From an uncultured Opitutia bacterium (lineage in GTDB: Bacteria > Verrucomicrobiota > Verrucomicrobiia > Opitutales > UBA953), in assembly GCA_903879465.1 (NCBI GenBank), contig CAIRLQ010000123.1, positions 1 through 15,836 on the forward strand: a stretch of DNA of 15,836 nt. The letters run 5' to 3'. Positions 8,659 to 15,836 of this stretch are shown piece by piece. Position 1 is the first letter of the stretch, and each line of letters starts with the position of its first letter. Below the pieces are notes generated by a model, which did not search any database, was not told the origin of the DNA, and saw nothing but the letters and a program-made list of their open reading frames with translations. A program made the position numbers and the translations under genes.

Positions 8659-9678
8659 CTAGCGAGGCCGTTCGACAAAGCCAACCTTGCGATTAACCTT
8701 CGAAAGCGTGCGGAAAGCCGTAGCCTGAGCCTGTTCGGCGCCAGATTTGAAGATGCGGTCGAGCTCGGCGCGGTCCTTGATTAACTCGTCGTAACGTACC
8801 CGGACTGGGTCGAGCGTGGCCACGACGGCGTCCGCGACGGCCTTCTTGAAATCGCCATAACCCTTACCAACAAACTCGACTTCCAACTCGGCCACCGCGC
8901 GGCCCGTGCAGGCCGACATGATGGAGAGCAGGTTCGTGACACCGGGTTTATCCGGACCGGAACGTACCTCCGCCGAGGAATCGGTGACGGCCGACATAAT
9001 CTTCTTCCGCACCTCTTCGGGGCGGTCCGTGATAAACACGGTGGCGGCGTGATTCGGGTCCGACTTCGACATCTTCGCGGTCGGATCCCGCAAAGACATA
9101 ATGCGCGAGCCGACCTTGGAAATAAAAGGCTCAGGGACCTTGAAGGTTTCTGAATAACGATGATTAAACTTCTCCGCGAGGTCGCGGGCGAGTTCGAGGT
9201 GCTGCTTCTGATCATCGCCCACCGGGACCAGCGAGGCGTTATAAAGCAAGATGTCCGCCGCCATTAGCACAGGGTAGAAAAGCAGCCCGGCATCGACAGA
9301 CTCATGCTTGCGCGACTTGTCCTTAAATTGAGTCATGCGCTCGAGCTGGCCCAGCGGGCAGAGGCAGCCCAAAATCCAGGCGAGCTCGGTGTGGCCGATG
9401 ACGTGCGACTGGACGAATAAACGGCTGCGCGCCGGGTCGAGCCCGCAGGCGACATACTGCGCCAGGCAGGAGTAAGTGTTATCCCGGAGCTGAGCCGGCA
9501 CATGGGTGACCGTGATGGCGTGCTGATCGACGATACCGAAATAACACTCGTAGTCGTCTTGCATCCGCCCCCAATTCAAGACCGCCCCAAGGTAATTACC
9601 CAGATGCAGTCGGCCGGTCGGCTGGGCACAGGTCAGAACCACGGGCTTGGCGGCCTTTTTTTCGCTAATTTCGCTCAT
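8659..9678 (-). CDS. trpS: Tryptophanyl-tRNA synthetase
   Basis: TrpRS is the dimeric class I synthetase that charges tRNA-Trp in the cytoplasm. The 339-residue product has the usual length (334 in E. coli). The HIGH-type motif is HLGN (25-28) in PTGRLHLGNYLG, the segment VGDDQKQHLELARD (153-166) is the family's characteristic block, and the KMSKS loop is intact at 202-206 (AKMSKSDP). The frame stays open upstream, but homology begins at MSEISEKK, so ATG 9678 is the start. An AGGA directly touches this ATG, too close to act as a normal Shine-Dalgarno. It leads a three-gene operon with two hypothetical membrane or exported proteins and is diverged from the mscS-type gene. No Trp-rich leader peptide or T-box is visible upstream. 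Confidence 0.96.
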   Translation of the reverse strand: MSEISEKKAAKPVVLTCAQPTGRLHLGNYLGAVLNWGRMQDDYECYFGIVDQHAITVTHVPAQLRDNTYSCLAQYVACGLDPARSRLFVQSHVIGHTELAWILGCLCPLGQLERMTQFKDKSRKHESVDAGLLFYPVLMAADILLYNASLVPVGDDQKQHLELARDLAEKFNHRYSETFKVPEPFISKVGSRIMSLRDPTAKMSKSDPNHAATVFITDRPEEVRKKIMSAVTDSSAEVRSGPDKPGVTNLLSIMSACTGRAVAELEVEFVGKGYGDFKKAVADAVVATLDPVRVRYDELIKDRAELDRIFKSGAEQAQATAFRTLSKVNRKVGFVERPR

Positions 9679-9795
9679 TCCTATGGGGCCAGCGTGGCAA
9701 GGGGCCCGCCCCGCATCAAGCGGATTGGGCGACGGGTGACGCTTGAAATAGGGAAACGACCCGCCTAGATAGAACCTCGCCCCAAAGACACGCCT
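9679..9795. promoter_or_regulatory. Divergent spacer between trpS and the mscS-type gene
   Basis: This 117-base spacer must drive both directions. On the plus strand TTGAAA (9743-9748) is followed after 17 bases by TAGATA (9766-9771), a modest sigma-70-like pair that would start the mscS transcript about 18 bases before its ATG. On the minus strand I see no convincing promoter for trpS. The 16-base sequence shared with the ileS spacer is at 9688-9703, and GGGGCC occurs twice around it (9685-9690, 9701-9706). Confidence 0.35.
9688..9703. repeat. Copy 2 of a shared intergenic 16-mer (trpS spacer)
   Basis: GCCAGCGTGGCAAGGG is exactly identical to 6004-6019. It lies 9 bases upstream of the trpS start codon, so on the trpS side it would be in the untranslated leader or cover the ribosome landing site. 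On the other side it is 92 bases from the mscS-type start and about 40 bases before that gene's candidate -35 box. Confidence 0.6.
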
Positions 9796-10929
9796 ATGTT
9801 CCTCGCCGAAGCAGCGCCATCCGTGACCTCCGCCTCCGCGGCACCCCCCAGCAACCCTTTTATCATCGGGGATCTTCACAATGTAGTGGGCGCAGCTCCG
9901 CAAGACTGGCTCAACATCATCGTCCACTCCATCGGCTACATCGCCATCGCCTACCTCGTCGGCTGGGCGGCCAAGAAACTCCTGCGCTGGGCGTCCAAGA
10001 AATTCACCGCCAGTCCAATCTTCGAAGCCACCGTCGGGGCCGTCGGCAAAGCCCTGCCGGCCATCCTGCCCGCCTACACAATCCTTTACCTGATCCGGGA
10101 CAACAAGGCCTTCCTCGCCCACGCCGGCGTCCTGGAGTACGCCGCCACCGCCGCGATTTTCCTCTGTTCCCTCGCCCACACGACCGCCGTGTTCTACTTG
10201 GTCGCGATTCCAATCGCCTGGGCCCAGAAACTGGCCGACCAGACGGAGAACAAACTCGACGACATCCTCGTGCCGATGTTCGCGACGGTCGTCCGCATTG
10301 CGGTCGTACTCGTCGGCTCCTTTAAGGCCATCTCCATCGTCGACCCGAAAGCCTCCGATGCAATCCTGGGCCTGCTGGCCGGTGCCGTCGTCGGCCTAGC
10401 CTTCGCCTCCCAGGACACGATTAAGAACGTGTTTGGCGCAGTGATGCTCATCATCGACCAGCCCTTCACCCTCGGCGATATTATCAATACAGGCACGCAT
10501 GAAGGTAAGGTCGAAGCCCTCGGCCTGCGCTCCACGGTAATCGTGCTGATGGATGGCCAGAAACTCGCCATCCCGAACGGCGACCTCGCCACGCGCCCGA
10601 TCGTGAACATCACCCGCCGTGATTTCATCCGCGGCCAAGACCTCGTACACCTCGAGACCAATACGCCGGCCGAAAAGGTCGCCCAGGCGGTCGAAATTAT
10701 CCGCGAGCTGCTCTTGAACCACGAGGGCCACCGATCCAGCCACCCTCCCCTCGTCCATGTCGTCGAATTCGCCGACTGGGCGGTGAATATTCGCCTGATG
10801 TATTGGTACTACCCAGCCAACGCGGTCCGCCAACTCGACTTCAACCAGAAGCTGATCCTGCAGATTGTCGACCGCCTCCAGAAGGCCGACATCCGTCTCG
10901 CTGTCATGGGCACCCCCCAAAACCGCTAA
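9796..10929 (+). CDS. MscS-family mechanosensitive ion channel
   Basis: MscS channels are inner-membrane heptamers that open under membrane tension to release solutes after osmotic downshock. The 377-residue product has several transmembrane helices (about 40-58, 86-101, 113-140, 160-180), then the Gly/Ala-rich pore helix GLLAGAVVGLAFASQDTIKN (192-211). After this comes the family's LIIDQPFTLGDII segment (218-230), the beta domain with the PNGDL motif (260-264), and a soluble alpha/beta C-terminus. It is longer than E. coli MscS (286), with an extra N-terminal helix and a Pro/Ala-rich leader. ATG 9796 has no Shine-Dalgarno. The next gene, an ABC ATPase, starts 11 bases after its stop, so it probably shares a transcript with the Gld-like ABC system. 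The fold is clear; the gating stimulus and ion selectivity are not readable. Confidence 0.93.
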   Translation: MFLAEAAPSVTSASAAPPSNPFIIGDLHNVVGAAPQDWLNIIVHSIGYIAIAYLVGWAAKKLLRWASKKFTASPIFEATVGAVGKALPAILPAYTILYLIRDNKAFLAHAGVLEYAATAAIFLCSLAHTTAVFYLVAIPIAWAQKLADQTENKLDDILVPMFATVVRIAVVLVGSFKAISIVDPKASDAILGLLAGAVVGLAFASQDTIKNVFGAVMLIIDQPFTLGDIINTGTHEGKVEALGLRSTVIVLMDGQKLAIPNGDLATRPIVNITRRDFIRGQDLVHLETNTPAEKVAQAVEIIRELLLNHEGHRSSHPPLVHVVEFADWAVNIRLMYWYYPANAVRQLDFNQKLILQIVDRLQKADIRLAVMGTPQNR

Positions 10930-10940
10930 ACTTTCCGACC

Positions 10941-11645
10941 ATGCCCCTCATCGAAGCCAAAAACCTCACCAAGTCCTACGGTGCGATCCGCGCCGTGCAC
11001 GACGTCTCCTTCTCCGTCGAACGGGGCGAAGTCGTCGGTTTCCTCGGGCCCAACGGCGCCGGGAAATCCACCACCATGAAGATGCTCACGGGTCACCTTC
11101 GCGCCGATGCCGGCAGCGCGGTGATCGCGGGCTTCGACGTCGCCGAGCGCTCCGTCGAAGCAAAGCAGCATCTGGGCTACTCGCCCGAAGGCGCCCCGGC
11201 CTACGGCGAAATGACCGTCCGCGAATTCCTCCGCTTCGCCGCCGACCTGCGCGGACTCAGTGACCCCGCCGAAAGCGTCCGCCAGACCCTCGAACTCTGC
11301 CGCCTCAAGGAAGTCGCCGCCCAAACCATCGATACACTCTCGAAGGGCTACCGCATGCGCGTGGGCTTCGCCCAGGCGGTGCTGCATGACCCAGAGGTGC
11401 TAATCCTCGACGAGCCCACCGACGGCCTCGACCCGAACCAGAAATTCGAAGTGCGCCGCATCCTCAAGGAGATGGCCGCCCGCAAGGCCGTCATCGTCTC
11501 GACCCACATCCTTGAAGAAGTCGGCGAGCTCTGCACCCGCGTGGTTGTCATCGCCAAGGGCGAAGTCCGCTGCGACGAGTCCCGCGATAAGTTCCTCGCC
11601 CGCGGCCCCGACCTCAACGCCGTCTTCCGCCAACTCACCGCCTAA
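10941..11645 (+). CDS. ABC transporter ATPase, GldA-like
   Basis: This 234-residue nucleotide-binding subunit powers an ABC-2 type exporter-like complex at the inner membrane. Walker A is GPNGAGKST (36-44), the signature motif is LSKGY (133-137) instead of LSGGQ, as is usual in the GldA/ABC-2 branch, Walker B is VLILDEP (153-159), the D-loop follows as GLDP (162-165), and the switch histidine is His189. The Q-loop region reads GYSPEG, with Glu where other ABC proteins have Gln, also common in this branch. The frame is open upstream into the mscS-type gene, but homology starts at MPLIEAKNLTKSYG, so ATG 10941 is chosen. It is followed after 11 bases by its permease. All ATPase motifs are present. 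Confidence 0.95.
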   Translation: MPLIEAKNLTKSYGAIRAVHDVSFSVERGEVVGFLGPNGAGKSTTMKMLTGHLRADAGSAVIAGFDVAERSVEAKQHLGYSPEGAPAYGEMTVREFLRFAADLRGLSDPAESVRQTLELCRLKEVAAQTIDTLSKGYRMRVGFAQAVLHDPEVLILDEPTDGLDPNQKFEVRRILKEMAARKAVIVSTHILEEVGELCTRVVVIAKGEVRCDESRDKFLARGPDLNAVFRQLTA

Positions 11646-11656
11646 TTCCTCTCCCC

Positions 11657-12415
11657 ATGTCTTCTTCCGAAAAATCCCCGTCCGTCGGCCTCGCGCCCTT
11701 CACCGCCATCCTGCGCCGTGAATTCGCCGGCTACTTCCGCACCCCGCTCGCCTACGTCTTCCTTGCTGTGTTCAACGCCTTCGCGGTGTCCCTGGCGTTC
11801 TTCGTCGGCGGGCTCTACGAATCCGGTATCGCCAGCCTCGACCGGTTCTTCCTCTACCACCCGTGGCTGTGGGCCTTCCTGGCGCCCGCCGCGGGCGCGC
11901 GCCTCTGGGCGGAAGAACGCCGCCAAGGCACAATCGAGCTCCTGCTCACGTGGCCCGTCACAGTCTGGCAGGTCGCACTCGGTAAATTCCTCGCCGCCTG
12001 GGCCTTCCTGGCCTGCGCCTTGCTGATGACACTCCCGATCGCCTTCACGGTCGGCTGGCTCGGCAAACCCGACTGGGGCGTGATCGCCTCAGGTTATGTC
12101 GGCTCACTGCTCTGCGCCGGTGCTTGCCTCGGTATCGCCGCGATCGCCTCCGCGCTCACACGCAGCCAGGTCATCGCCTTCGTCACAGGCTTCCTCGCCT
12201 GCTTCATCCTCGTGCTCGTCGGCTACGGCGTCTTCGACGAACTCCTCGCCGGCCTGCTCGGTTCGGCTAGCATCGACGAGATCCGTCGCCTCGGCCTCTG
12301 GCGCAACCTGGAGCCCTTCACCCTCGGGCTGATCGATGTCCGCCCTATTGCCTACTTCGTGTCTGTCGCCCTCGCCGGCCTCGGACTCAGCACCATCATC
12401 GTCGAACGTCGCTAA
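11657..12415 (+). CDS. ABC-2 permease subunit, GldF-like
   Basis: The 252-residue integral membrane protein has about six helices (30-50, 70-83, 107-132, 141-165, 171-192, 229-246). Between helices two and three it has EERRQGTIELLLTWPVT (86-102), the cytoplasmic coupling element typical of ABC-2 permeases of the GldF/NosY type. It presumably dimerises and is driven by the ATPase encoded just upstream. In Flavobacterium the GldA, GldF and GldG proteins are needed for gliding, but homologues are widespread in non-gliding bacteria, where the substrate is unknown. The gene starts 11 bases after the ATPase stop and ends 15 bases before the GldG-like gene. A good family call, with no substrate assignment. 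Confidence 0.92.
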   Translation: MSSSEKSPSVGLAPFTAILRREFAGYFRTPLAYVFLAVFNAFAVSLAFFVGGLYESGIASLDRFFLYHPWLWAFLAPAAGARLWAEERRQGTIELLLTWPVTVWQVALGKFLAAWAFLACALLMTLPIAFTVGWLGKPDWGVIASGYVGSLLCAGACLGIAAIASALTRSQVIAFVTGFLACFILVLVGYGVFDELLAGLLGSASIDEIRRLGLWRNLEPFTLGLIDVRPIAYFVSVALAGLGLSTIIVERR

Positions 12416-12430
12416 TCGGAAACCAAAGCC

Positions 12431-14320
12431 ATGAACCGCTCCCAAGCCCTCCTCGCCGCCTTCGCCGTCCTCGCGGCCGCATTCTTCCTCAACCTAATCT
12501 TCAGCTCCATCGGCTTCCGTGCCGACCTCACCGAAGATCGCACGTTCACACTCTCTCCAGGCTCGCGACGTATCGTCGCCCGCCTCGAGGAACCCGTCAC
12601 GCTCGAGTTCTTCGCCAGTCGCTCTGACGTCAAACTCCGCCCCTACCTGGAAAGTTACTCGCGCCGCATCGAGACGTTGCTGCGCGAATATGTCGCGGCC
12701 TCCGGCGGCAAGGTGAAGTTAATTATCACCGACCCACGTCCCGACACCAAGGAAGAGCAACGGGCTCAGCGACACAACCTCGGCGGCATGCGTGCGGCCC
12801 AAGGTAACGCTTACCTCGGCCTAACGGCCCAACAGGCCGACTCGGTGAAAGCCATTCCGGTACTCGATCCAAGCCGTGAGAAATTCCTGGAGTTCGATAT
12901 CTCCAAACTGATCGCCTCCGCTTCGCGCCTCGATCGCCCGAAGCTCGCCCTGATCAGCTCCCTGCCGATTACGAATCAGGCTCCCGCCGGCAACGAGCAA
13001 CAGCCCGGACCCGCTGACTTCCTGGTCGCAGAACTTGGCCAAACGTTTGAGGTGATTACGATTAACACACAGGCAACCGAACTACCGAAAGACACCGCCG
13101 TGGTCGCACTCATTCACACGCACCACATGACGGAGCAGCTGTCCTTCGCCGTCGACCAGTTCCTCATGAACGGCGGACCAATCTTCGCCGCCGTGGACCC
13201 GCTCTCGCGCATCCAGAAATTCCAACAGGGCAACATGCCCTTCATGATGGCCCCGATGGCGATGACGGCCGCGAGCGACCCTACGCTATTCCGCGGTTGG
13301 GGGATCAACGTCGAGACGGAAGCGGTCCTTGCTGACGCCGCCAACTCCGTCACGATTCGCGGTTCCCGCGGCGAGCCGACGCAATACCAGCCGGCCTTCT
13401 CCGCTGGACCCGCCGCCTTTTCCAAGGATTCTCCGCTAACCAGCGACCTACATCAGATCAGTTTCATGGAGGCCGGTGAATTATCGCTGATTTCTGGAGC
13501 CGAAAAGAATCTGAAGTTCGAACCGCTCGTAACCCTCGCGGGCCCCTCGGTCGGGACGGTTTCCGCCATGGCCGCCAACGCCGGGCCCTTCGAAAAGGTG
13601 GCCCTCTCCTTCAAACCCGATGGAAAGTCGCGCGTGGTCATCGCCTCGGTCTCCGGTAATTTCAAAAGCGCGTTCCCCAAGGGCGCCCCCGCCGCCCCGG
13701 CCGAACCGACCAAGCCCGGCGAACTACCTAAACTCGCCACAAAGACGGCCGCGACAGCACACCTCGCGGAAAGCAAGAAACCCGGCCGAGTCATCATCGC
13801 CGGCGATTCGGATTTCCTCCTCGACCCGTTCACCGTCCGCCAGCGCCAGAATGCAATGGAAACGGTGAATGACAACCTGGCCTTCGTGCTAAGCGCCCTT
13901 GAAACCCTCGGCGGTAGCGACGAACTCGTCTCGCTGCGCTCCAAGGGCTCATCGATCCGCCCGTTCAAGCGCGTCCAAGAACTCGAACGCATCGCCCAGA
14001 TGCGCTATCAGGCCAAGCTCGAAGAAATCGAGCGCCGCCTCGAAGAGGCCAACACGAAAATCTCCGAGCTCTCCCGCCAATCCGGGGGCGCCAATCCAAA
14101 GGGCATCGTAATCACCCCTGAGATGCAGCGTGAAATCGAGAAATTCCAAGCCGAGTCCGACAAGCTCTCCGAAGAACGACGTGTCATCCGCCGCGGTCTC
14201 AGCGAAGACGTCAATTCCCTCGGTCGCCACTTGGAGGTGCTCAATCTCCTCGCCGGTCCGGCCCTCGCACTGCTCTTCGGCCTGCTTTACACCCTGGCCC
14301 GCCGCCGCAAGCTCTCCTAA
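12431..14320 (+). CDS. GldG-like ABC transporter auxiliary protein
   Basis: The 629-residue product has a single N-terminal membrane helix (about 7-27), a large extracytoplasmic region, and a C-terminal helix (about 603-624) followed by the basic stop-transfer RRRKLS. After the first helix comes DLTEDRTFTLSPGSRRI (32-48), the typical opening of GldG-type proteins, and later AAVDPLSRIQKFQQG and RVIIAGDSDF (453-462), both recognisable GldG segments. A coiled coil (about 510-600) with a Gly/Pro break precedes the final helix. A low-complexity Pro/Ala/Lys stretch interrupts the domain before residue 453. It probably forms the periplasmic part of the complex with the ABC ATPase and permease. It begins 15 bases after the permease stop and ends 5 bases before the DUF4340 gene. 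Confidence 0.9.
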   Translation: MNRSQALLAAFAVLAAAFFLNLIFSSIGFRADLTEDRTFTLSPGSRRIVARLEEPVTLEFFASRSDVKLRPYLESYSRRIETLLREYVAASGGKVKLIITDPRPDTKEEQRAQRHNLGGMRAAQGNAYLGLTAQQADSVKAIPVLDPSREKFLEFDISKLIASASRLDRPKLALISSLPITNQAPAGNEQQPGPADFLVAELGQTFEVITINTQATELPKDTAVVALIHTHHMTEQLSFAVDQFLMNGGPIFAAVDPLSRIQKFQQGNMPFMMAPMAMTAASDPTLFRGWGINVETEAVLADAANSVTIRGSRGEPTQYQPAFSAGPAAFSKDSPLTSDLHQISFMEAGELSLISGAEKNLKFEPLVTLAGPSVGTVSAMAANAGPFEKVALSFKPDGKSRVVIASVSGNFKSAFPKGAPAAPAEPTKPGELPKLATKTAATAHLAESKKPGRVIIAGDSDFLLDPFTVRQRQNAMETVNDNLAFVLSALETLGGSDELVSLRSKGSSIRPFKRVQELERIAQMRYQAKLEEIERRLEEANTKISELSRQSGGANPKGIVITPEMQREIEKFQAESDKLSEERRVIRRGLSEDVNSLGRHLEVLNLLAGPALALLFGLLYTLARRRKLS

Positions 14321-14325
14321 TCGCC

Positions 14326-15360
14326 ATGCGCAACAAAAACCTGCTCATCGCTACCCTCGTCTTAGGCCTGCTCGCCTTTGCGGCGGTCCAGCTCAACCGC
14401 GAACCAAAGAAAGCCGACACCGACAAGCAGCCGCTCGTCCCGGCCGCCCTACTCGACTCGCTGAAGACGCTCTCGATCAAGGCCAATGGCAAATCGGTCA
14501 CGGTCGACAAGGCCGCCGACGGCTCCTGGTCCGTACGCGAGAAATTCTCCCTGCCGGCCGACGTAGAAAATCACCTAACGCCGCTCATTCGCTCGCTACA
14601 GAAGGCCAATAACTACGGCCTGCTGACGTCGAACGCCAAGCGCCTCGAGAAACTCGGCCTCACCGATTCCTCCCTCACACTCACAGGGGCCGACGGCAAG
14701 TCACTCGCGCTTGAAATCGGTAAGCAGACCGAAGATGGCCTTGGCAACAGCGCCCGCCTCCAAGGACAACCTCACGCGATCCGCACCGACTTCACCGGCT
14801 ACCTCGACGGCGATCCGACTTCGTGGACCGATTTGACACTCTTCTCGGCGAAGCCCGAGGAAATCAAATCCGTCAGCTTCACTTGGGCCGACGGCAAAGC
14901 GGAATACGCCCGCCCGGCCAAGGGCCAACCCTTCGCTGGCAAAGAAGGACAGGCCATCGAAGATATGTGCAGCACCATCGGTAATGTGCGCTGCGCTGAC
15001 GTCGTCGCCAAAGGTGATAAAGAGATCGAAGCCGCCTACGCCAAATCCTGGCAGGTGAAACTCGGGCTCTTCGACGGCGGCAGCGTAGTACTGACTTTCG
15101 CCAAGCTCGCCGGCAAGACGCCCAACGAACAGGGCAAGGTCTTCGTCCGAGCCGCGCACGCCGACCCAAAGCACAAGACGAACAGCCTCGCGGCCAAGGG
15201 CGAGTTCATTGCCCAGTCTTGGCTCGCCGAGCAGGTGCCCGCCTCCGCCGCCGACTTCAAGAAATCCCAGCAAGCCCAAGCCCCACAGACCGCCCCGACG
15301 ATTCAGATTCCGGGCCCCAGCCCGACGATCGTGACTTCGCCGGAGATTAAGCTGAAATAA
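14326..15360 (+). CDS. DUF4340 domain protein, partner of the Gld-like ABC system
   Basis: The 344-residue protein has one N-terminal membrane anchor (about 5-21) after a basic MRNKN start, and an extracytoplasmic region with repeated beta-strand-like segments. The pattern of 'SWSVREKFSLPAD' (67-79) and 'RLEKLGLTDSSLTLTG' (106-121) is typical of DUF4340 proteins, which are commonly encoded next to GldG-type genes. Only two cysteines are present, in MCSTIGNVRC, and could form a disulfide in the periplasm. The end (about 315-344) is a Gln/Pro/Ala-rich, probably disordered tail. It starts 5 bases after the GldG-like stop, so translation is probably coupled, and it is the last gene before a strong terminator. 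Function in the complex is unknown. Confidence 0.88.
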   Translation: MRNKNLLIATLVLGLLAFAAVQLNREPKKADTDKQPLVPAALLDSLKTLSIKANGKSVTVDKAADGSWSVREKFSLPADVENHLTPLIRSLQKANNYGLLTSNAKRLEKLGLTDSSLTLTGADGKSLALEIGKQTEDGLGNSARLQGQPHAIRTDFTGYLDGDPTSWTDLTLFSAKPEEIKSVSFTWADGKAEYARPAKGQPFAGKEGQAIEDMCSTIGNVRCADVVAKGDKEIEAAYAKSWQVKLGLFDGGSVVLTFAKLAGKTPNEQGKVFVRAAHADPKHKTNSLAAKGEFIAQSWLAEQVPASAADFKKSQQAQAPQTAPTIQIPGPSPTIVTSPEIKLK

Positions 15361-15373
15361 GCCCGGCTTCCGC

Positions 15374-15407
15374 AAAAGCCCTTGCCTCCCGAGGCGAGGG
15401 CTTTTTT
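15374..15407 (+). terminator. Intrinsic terminator after the Gld-like operon
   Basis: A long hairpin pairs AAAAGCCCTTGCCT (15374-15387) with AGGCGAGGGCTTTT (15392-15405) around a CCCG loop, with one T-G wobble, and a run of six T residues (15402-15407). It lies 13 bases after the DUF4340 stop and ends 13 bases before the nuoA start. Confidence 0.9.
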
Positions 15408-15420
15408 GTGTCTGCATCCG

Positions 15421-15813
15421 ATGGCCGCCGCCGAATCCCAGTCCCTCAGCACCTACCTGCCCGCCCTCGTGCAGATTGTCCTCGGGCTCTCCGTCCCCGC
15501 GGTCATCCTGATTGTCAGCCACGTCTTCGGCCAGCGCGCCAAGGGCAACTACATCAAGGACAAGGCCTACGAGTGCGGCCTGCCGATGGAAGGAAAGCCC
15601 CACCCTCGCTTCGCCGTGAAGTTCTACGTGACGGCGATGCTCTTCATTCTGTTCGACATCGAAGTCGTCTTCCTGGTGCCGTGGGCCCTGGTCTACCGCG
15701 AGTTCCTCGCCGCCGGCATCGCCATCACAGCCGCCACCGCCGTCTTCCTTGGCGTCCTCGTCCTCGGCCTGCTCTACGAGTTCAAGCGCGGCGCGTTGGA
15801 GTGGGATAAGTAA
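15421..15813 (+). CDS. nuoA: NADH-quinone oxidoreductase subunit A
   Basis: NuoA is a small core membrane subunit of respiratory complex I, next to the quinone cavity. The 130-residue product has three helices (about 14-35, 67-90, 98-119) and the family's hallmark loop KAYECGLPMEGKPHPRFAVK (48-67) followed by FILFDIEVVFLVPWA (75-89), with the conserved Cys52, Glu51, Asp79 and Glu81. The frame is open back to a TTG inside the preceding terminator, so ATG 15421 is the sensible start. Only 13 bases separate the terminator T-run from the ATG, so its promoter must overlap the terminator or lie in the DUF4340 gene, or the gene depends on readthrough. The remaining nuo genes would be expected beyond 15836; none is visible in the last 23 bases. 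Confidence 0.95.
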   Translation: MAAAESQSLSTYLPALVQIVLGLSVPAVILIVSHVFGQRAKGNYIKDKAYECGLPMEGKPHPRFAVKFYVTAMLFILFDIEVVFLVPWALVYREFLAAGIAITAATAVFLGVLVLGLLYEFKRGALEWDK

Positions 15814-15836
15814 GCCCGGGACTCCCTGCCGCCTTC

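Noticed and set aside
9679..9795. Trp-responsive leader for trpS
   Set aside because: No short frame with Trp codons and no terminator-antiterminator pair is visible.
9679..10179. Upstream in-frame extension of trpS (would give 506 residues)
   Set aside because: It crosses the spacer and runs antisense to the mscS-type gene; the translation is Gly-rich shadow sequence, and TrpRS homology starts at ATG 9678.
10803..10940. Upstream in-frame extension of the ABC ATPase
   Set aside because: It lies within the end of the mscS-type coding sequence in another frame; the ATPase begins at ATG 10941 in the family's normal position.
15382..15420. TTG start for nuoA at 15382
   Set aside because: The codon lies inside the terminator hairpin, and the extra 13 residues do not resemble NuoA; ATG 15421 gives the usual length.
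14701..15603. Minus-strand open frame of 300 codons across the DUF4340 and nuoA genes
   Set aside because: It spans two well-supported plus-strand genes and a terminator, and its Gly/Leu/Arg composition is a shadow effect.

Overview
The window is a GC-rich, densely packed chromosomal stretch of ordinary core genes with some lineage-specific membrane proteins. I see no phage, insertion sequence, CRISPR array, tRNA or rRNA. The gene set suggests the Verrucomicrobiota, most likely an Opitutales-like lineage: ileS followed by a cysteine-poor DksA/TraR-like protein and lspA, a GldA/GldF/GldG-type ABC system with a DUF4340 partner, and nuoA. This is inferred from gene content and protein style; no marker RNA is present to confirm it.

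Layout. (1) 37-843 (+) is an RluA-type pseudouridine synthase homologue whose catalytic aspartate position holds glutamate. It meets, stop codon against stop codon, (2) a minus-strand operon running from 5934 down to 844: ileS, the DksA/TraR-like regulator with a histone H1-like tail, lspA, and a flavin reductase-like protein. (3) After a 155-base divergent spacer comes a small two-helix membrane protein (6090-6353, +), closed by a strong hairpin terminator. (4) A second minus-strand operon, 9678 down to 6407, holds trpS, a membrane-anchored coiled-coil protein and an unrecognised, probably exported protein. (5) After a 117-base divergent spacer, a plus-strand operon (9796-15360) encodes an MscS-type channel, then ABC ATPase, ABC-2 permease, GldG-like auxiliary protein and DUF4340 protein, ending in a clear terminator. 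(6) nuoA (15421-15813) begins 13 bases after that terminator and probably opens the complex I operon beyond the window.

How the genes fit together. The ileS operon joins translation (isoleucyl-tRNA synthetase), transcription control (DksA-like) and envelope biogenesis (lipoprotein signal peptidase). The Gld-like operon looks like a complete envelope ABC complex with two membrane-anchored extracytoplasmic subunits, possibly linked to osmotic sensing through the MscS protein.

The main points for a second look are: the inner two of the four zinc cysteines in IleS replaced by serine at exact spacing; loss of three of four zinc ligands in the neighbouring DksA-like protein; an exact 16-base sequence shared by the spacers upstream of ileS and trpS; the lack of a well-placed Shine-Dalgarno sequence at essentially every start; and the altered catalytic motif of the RluA homologue. 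I did not find a convincing wholly new system. The least-described parts are the trpS-linked membrane pair and the MscS plus Gld-like operon.
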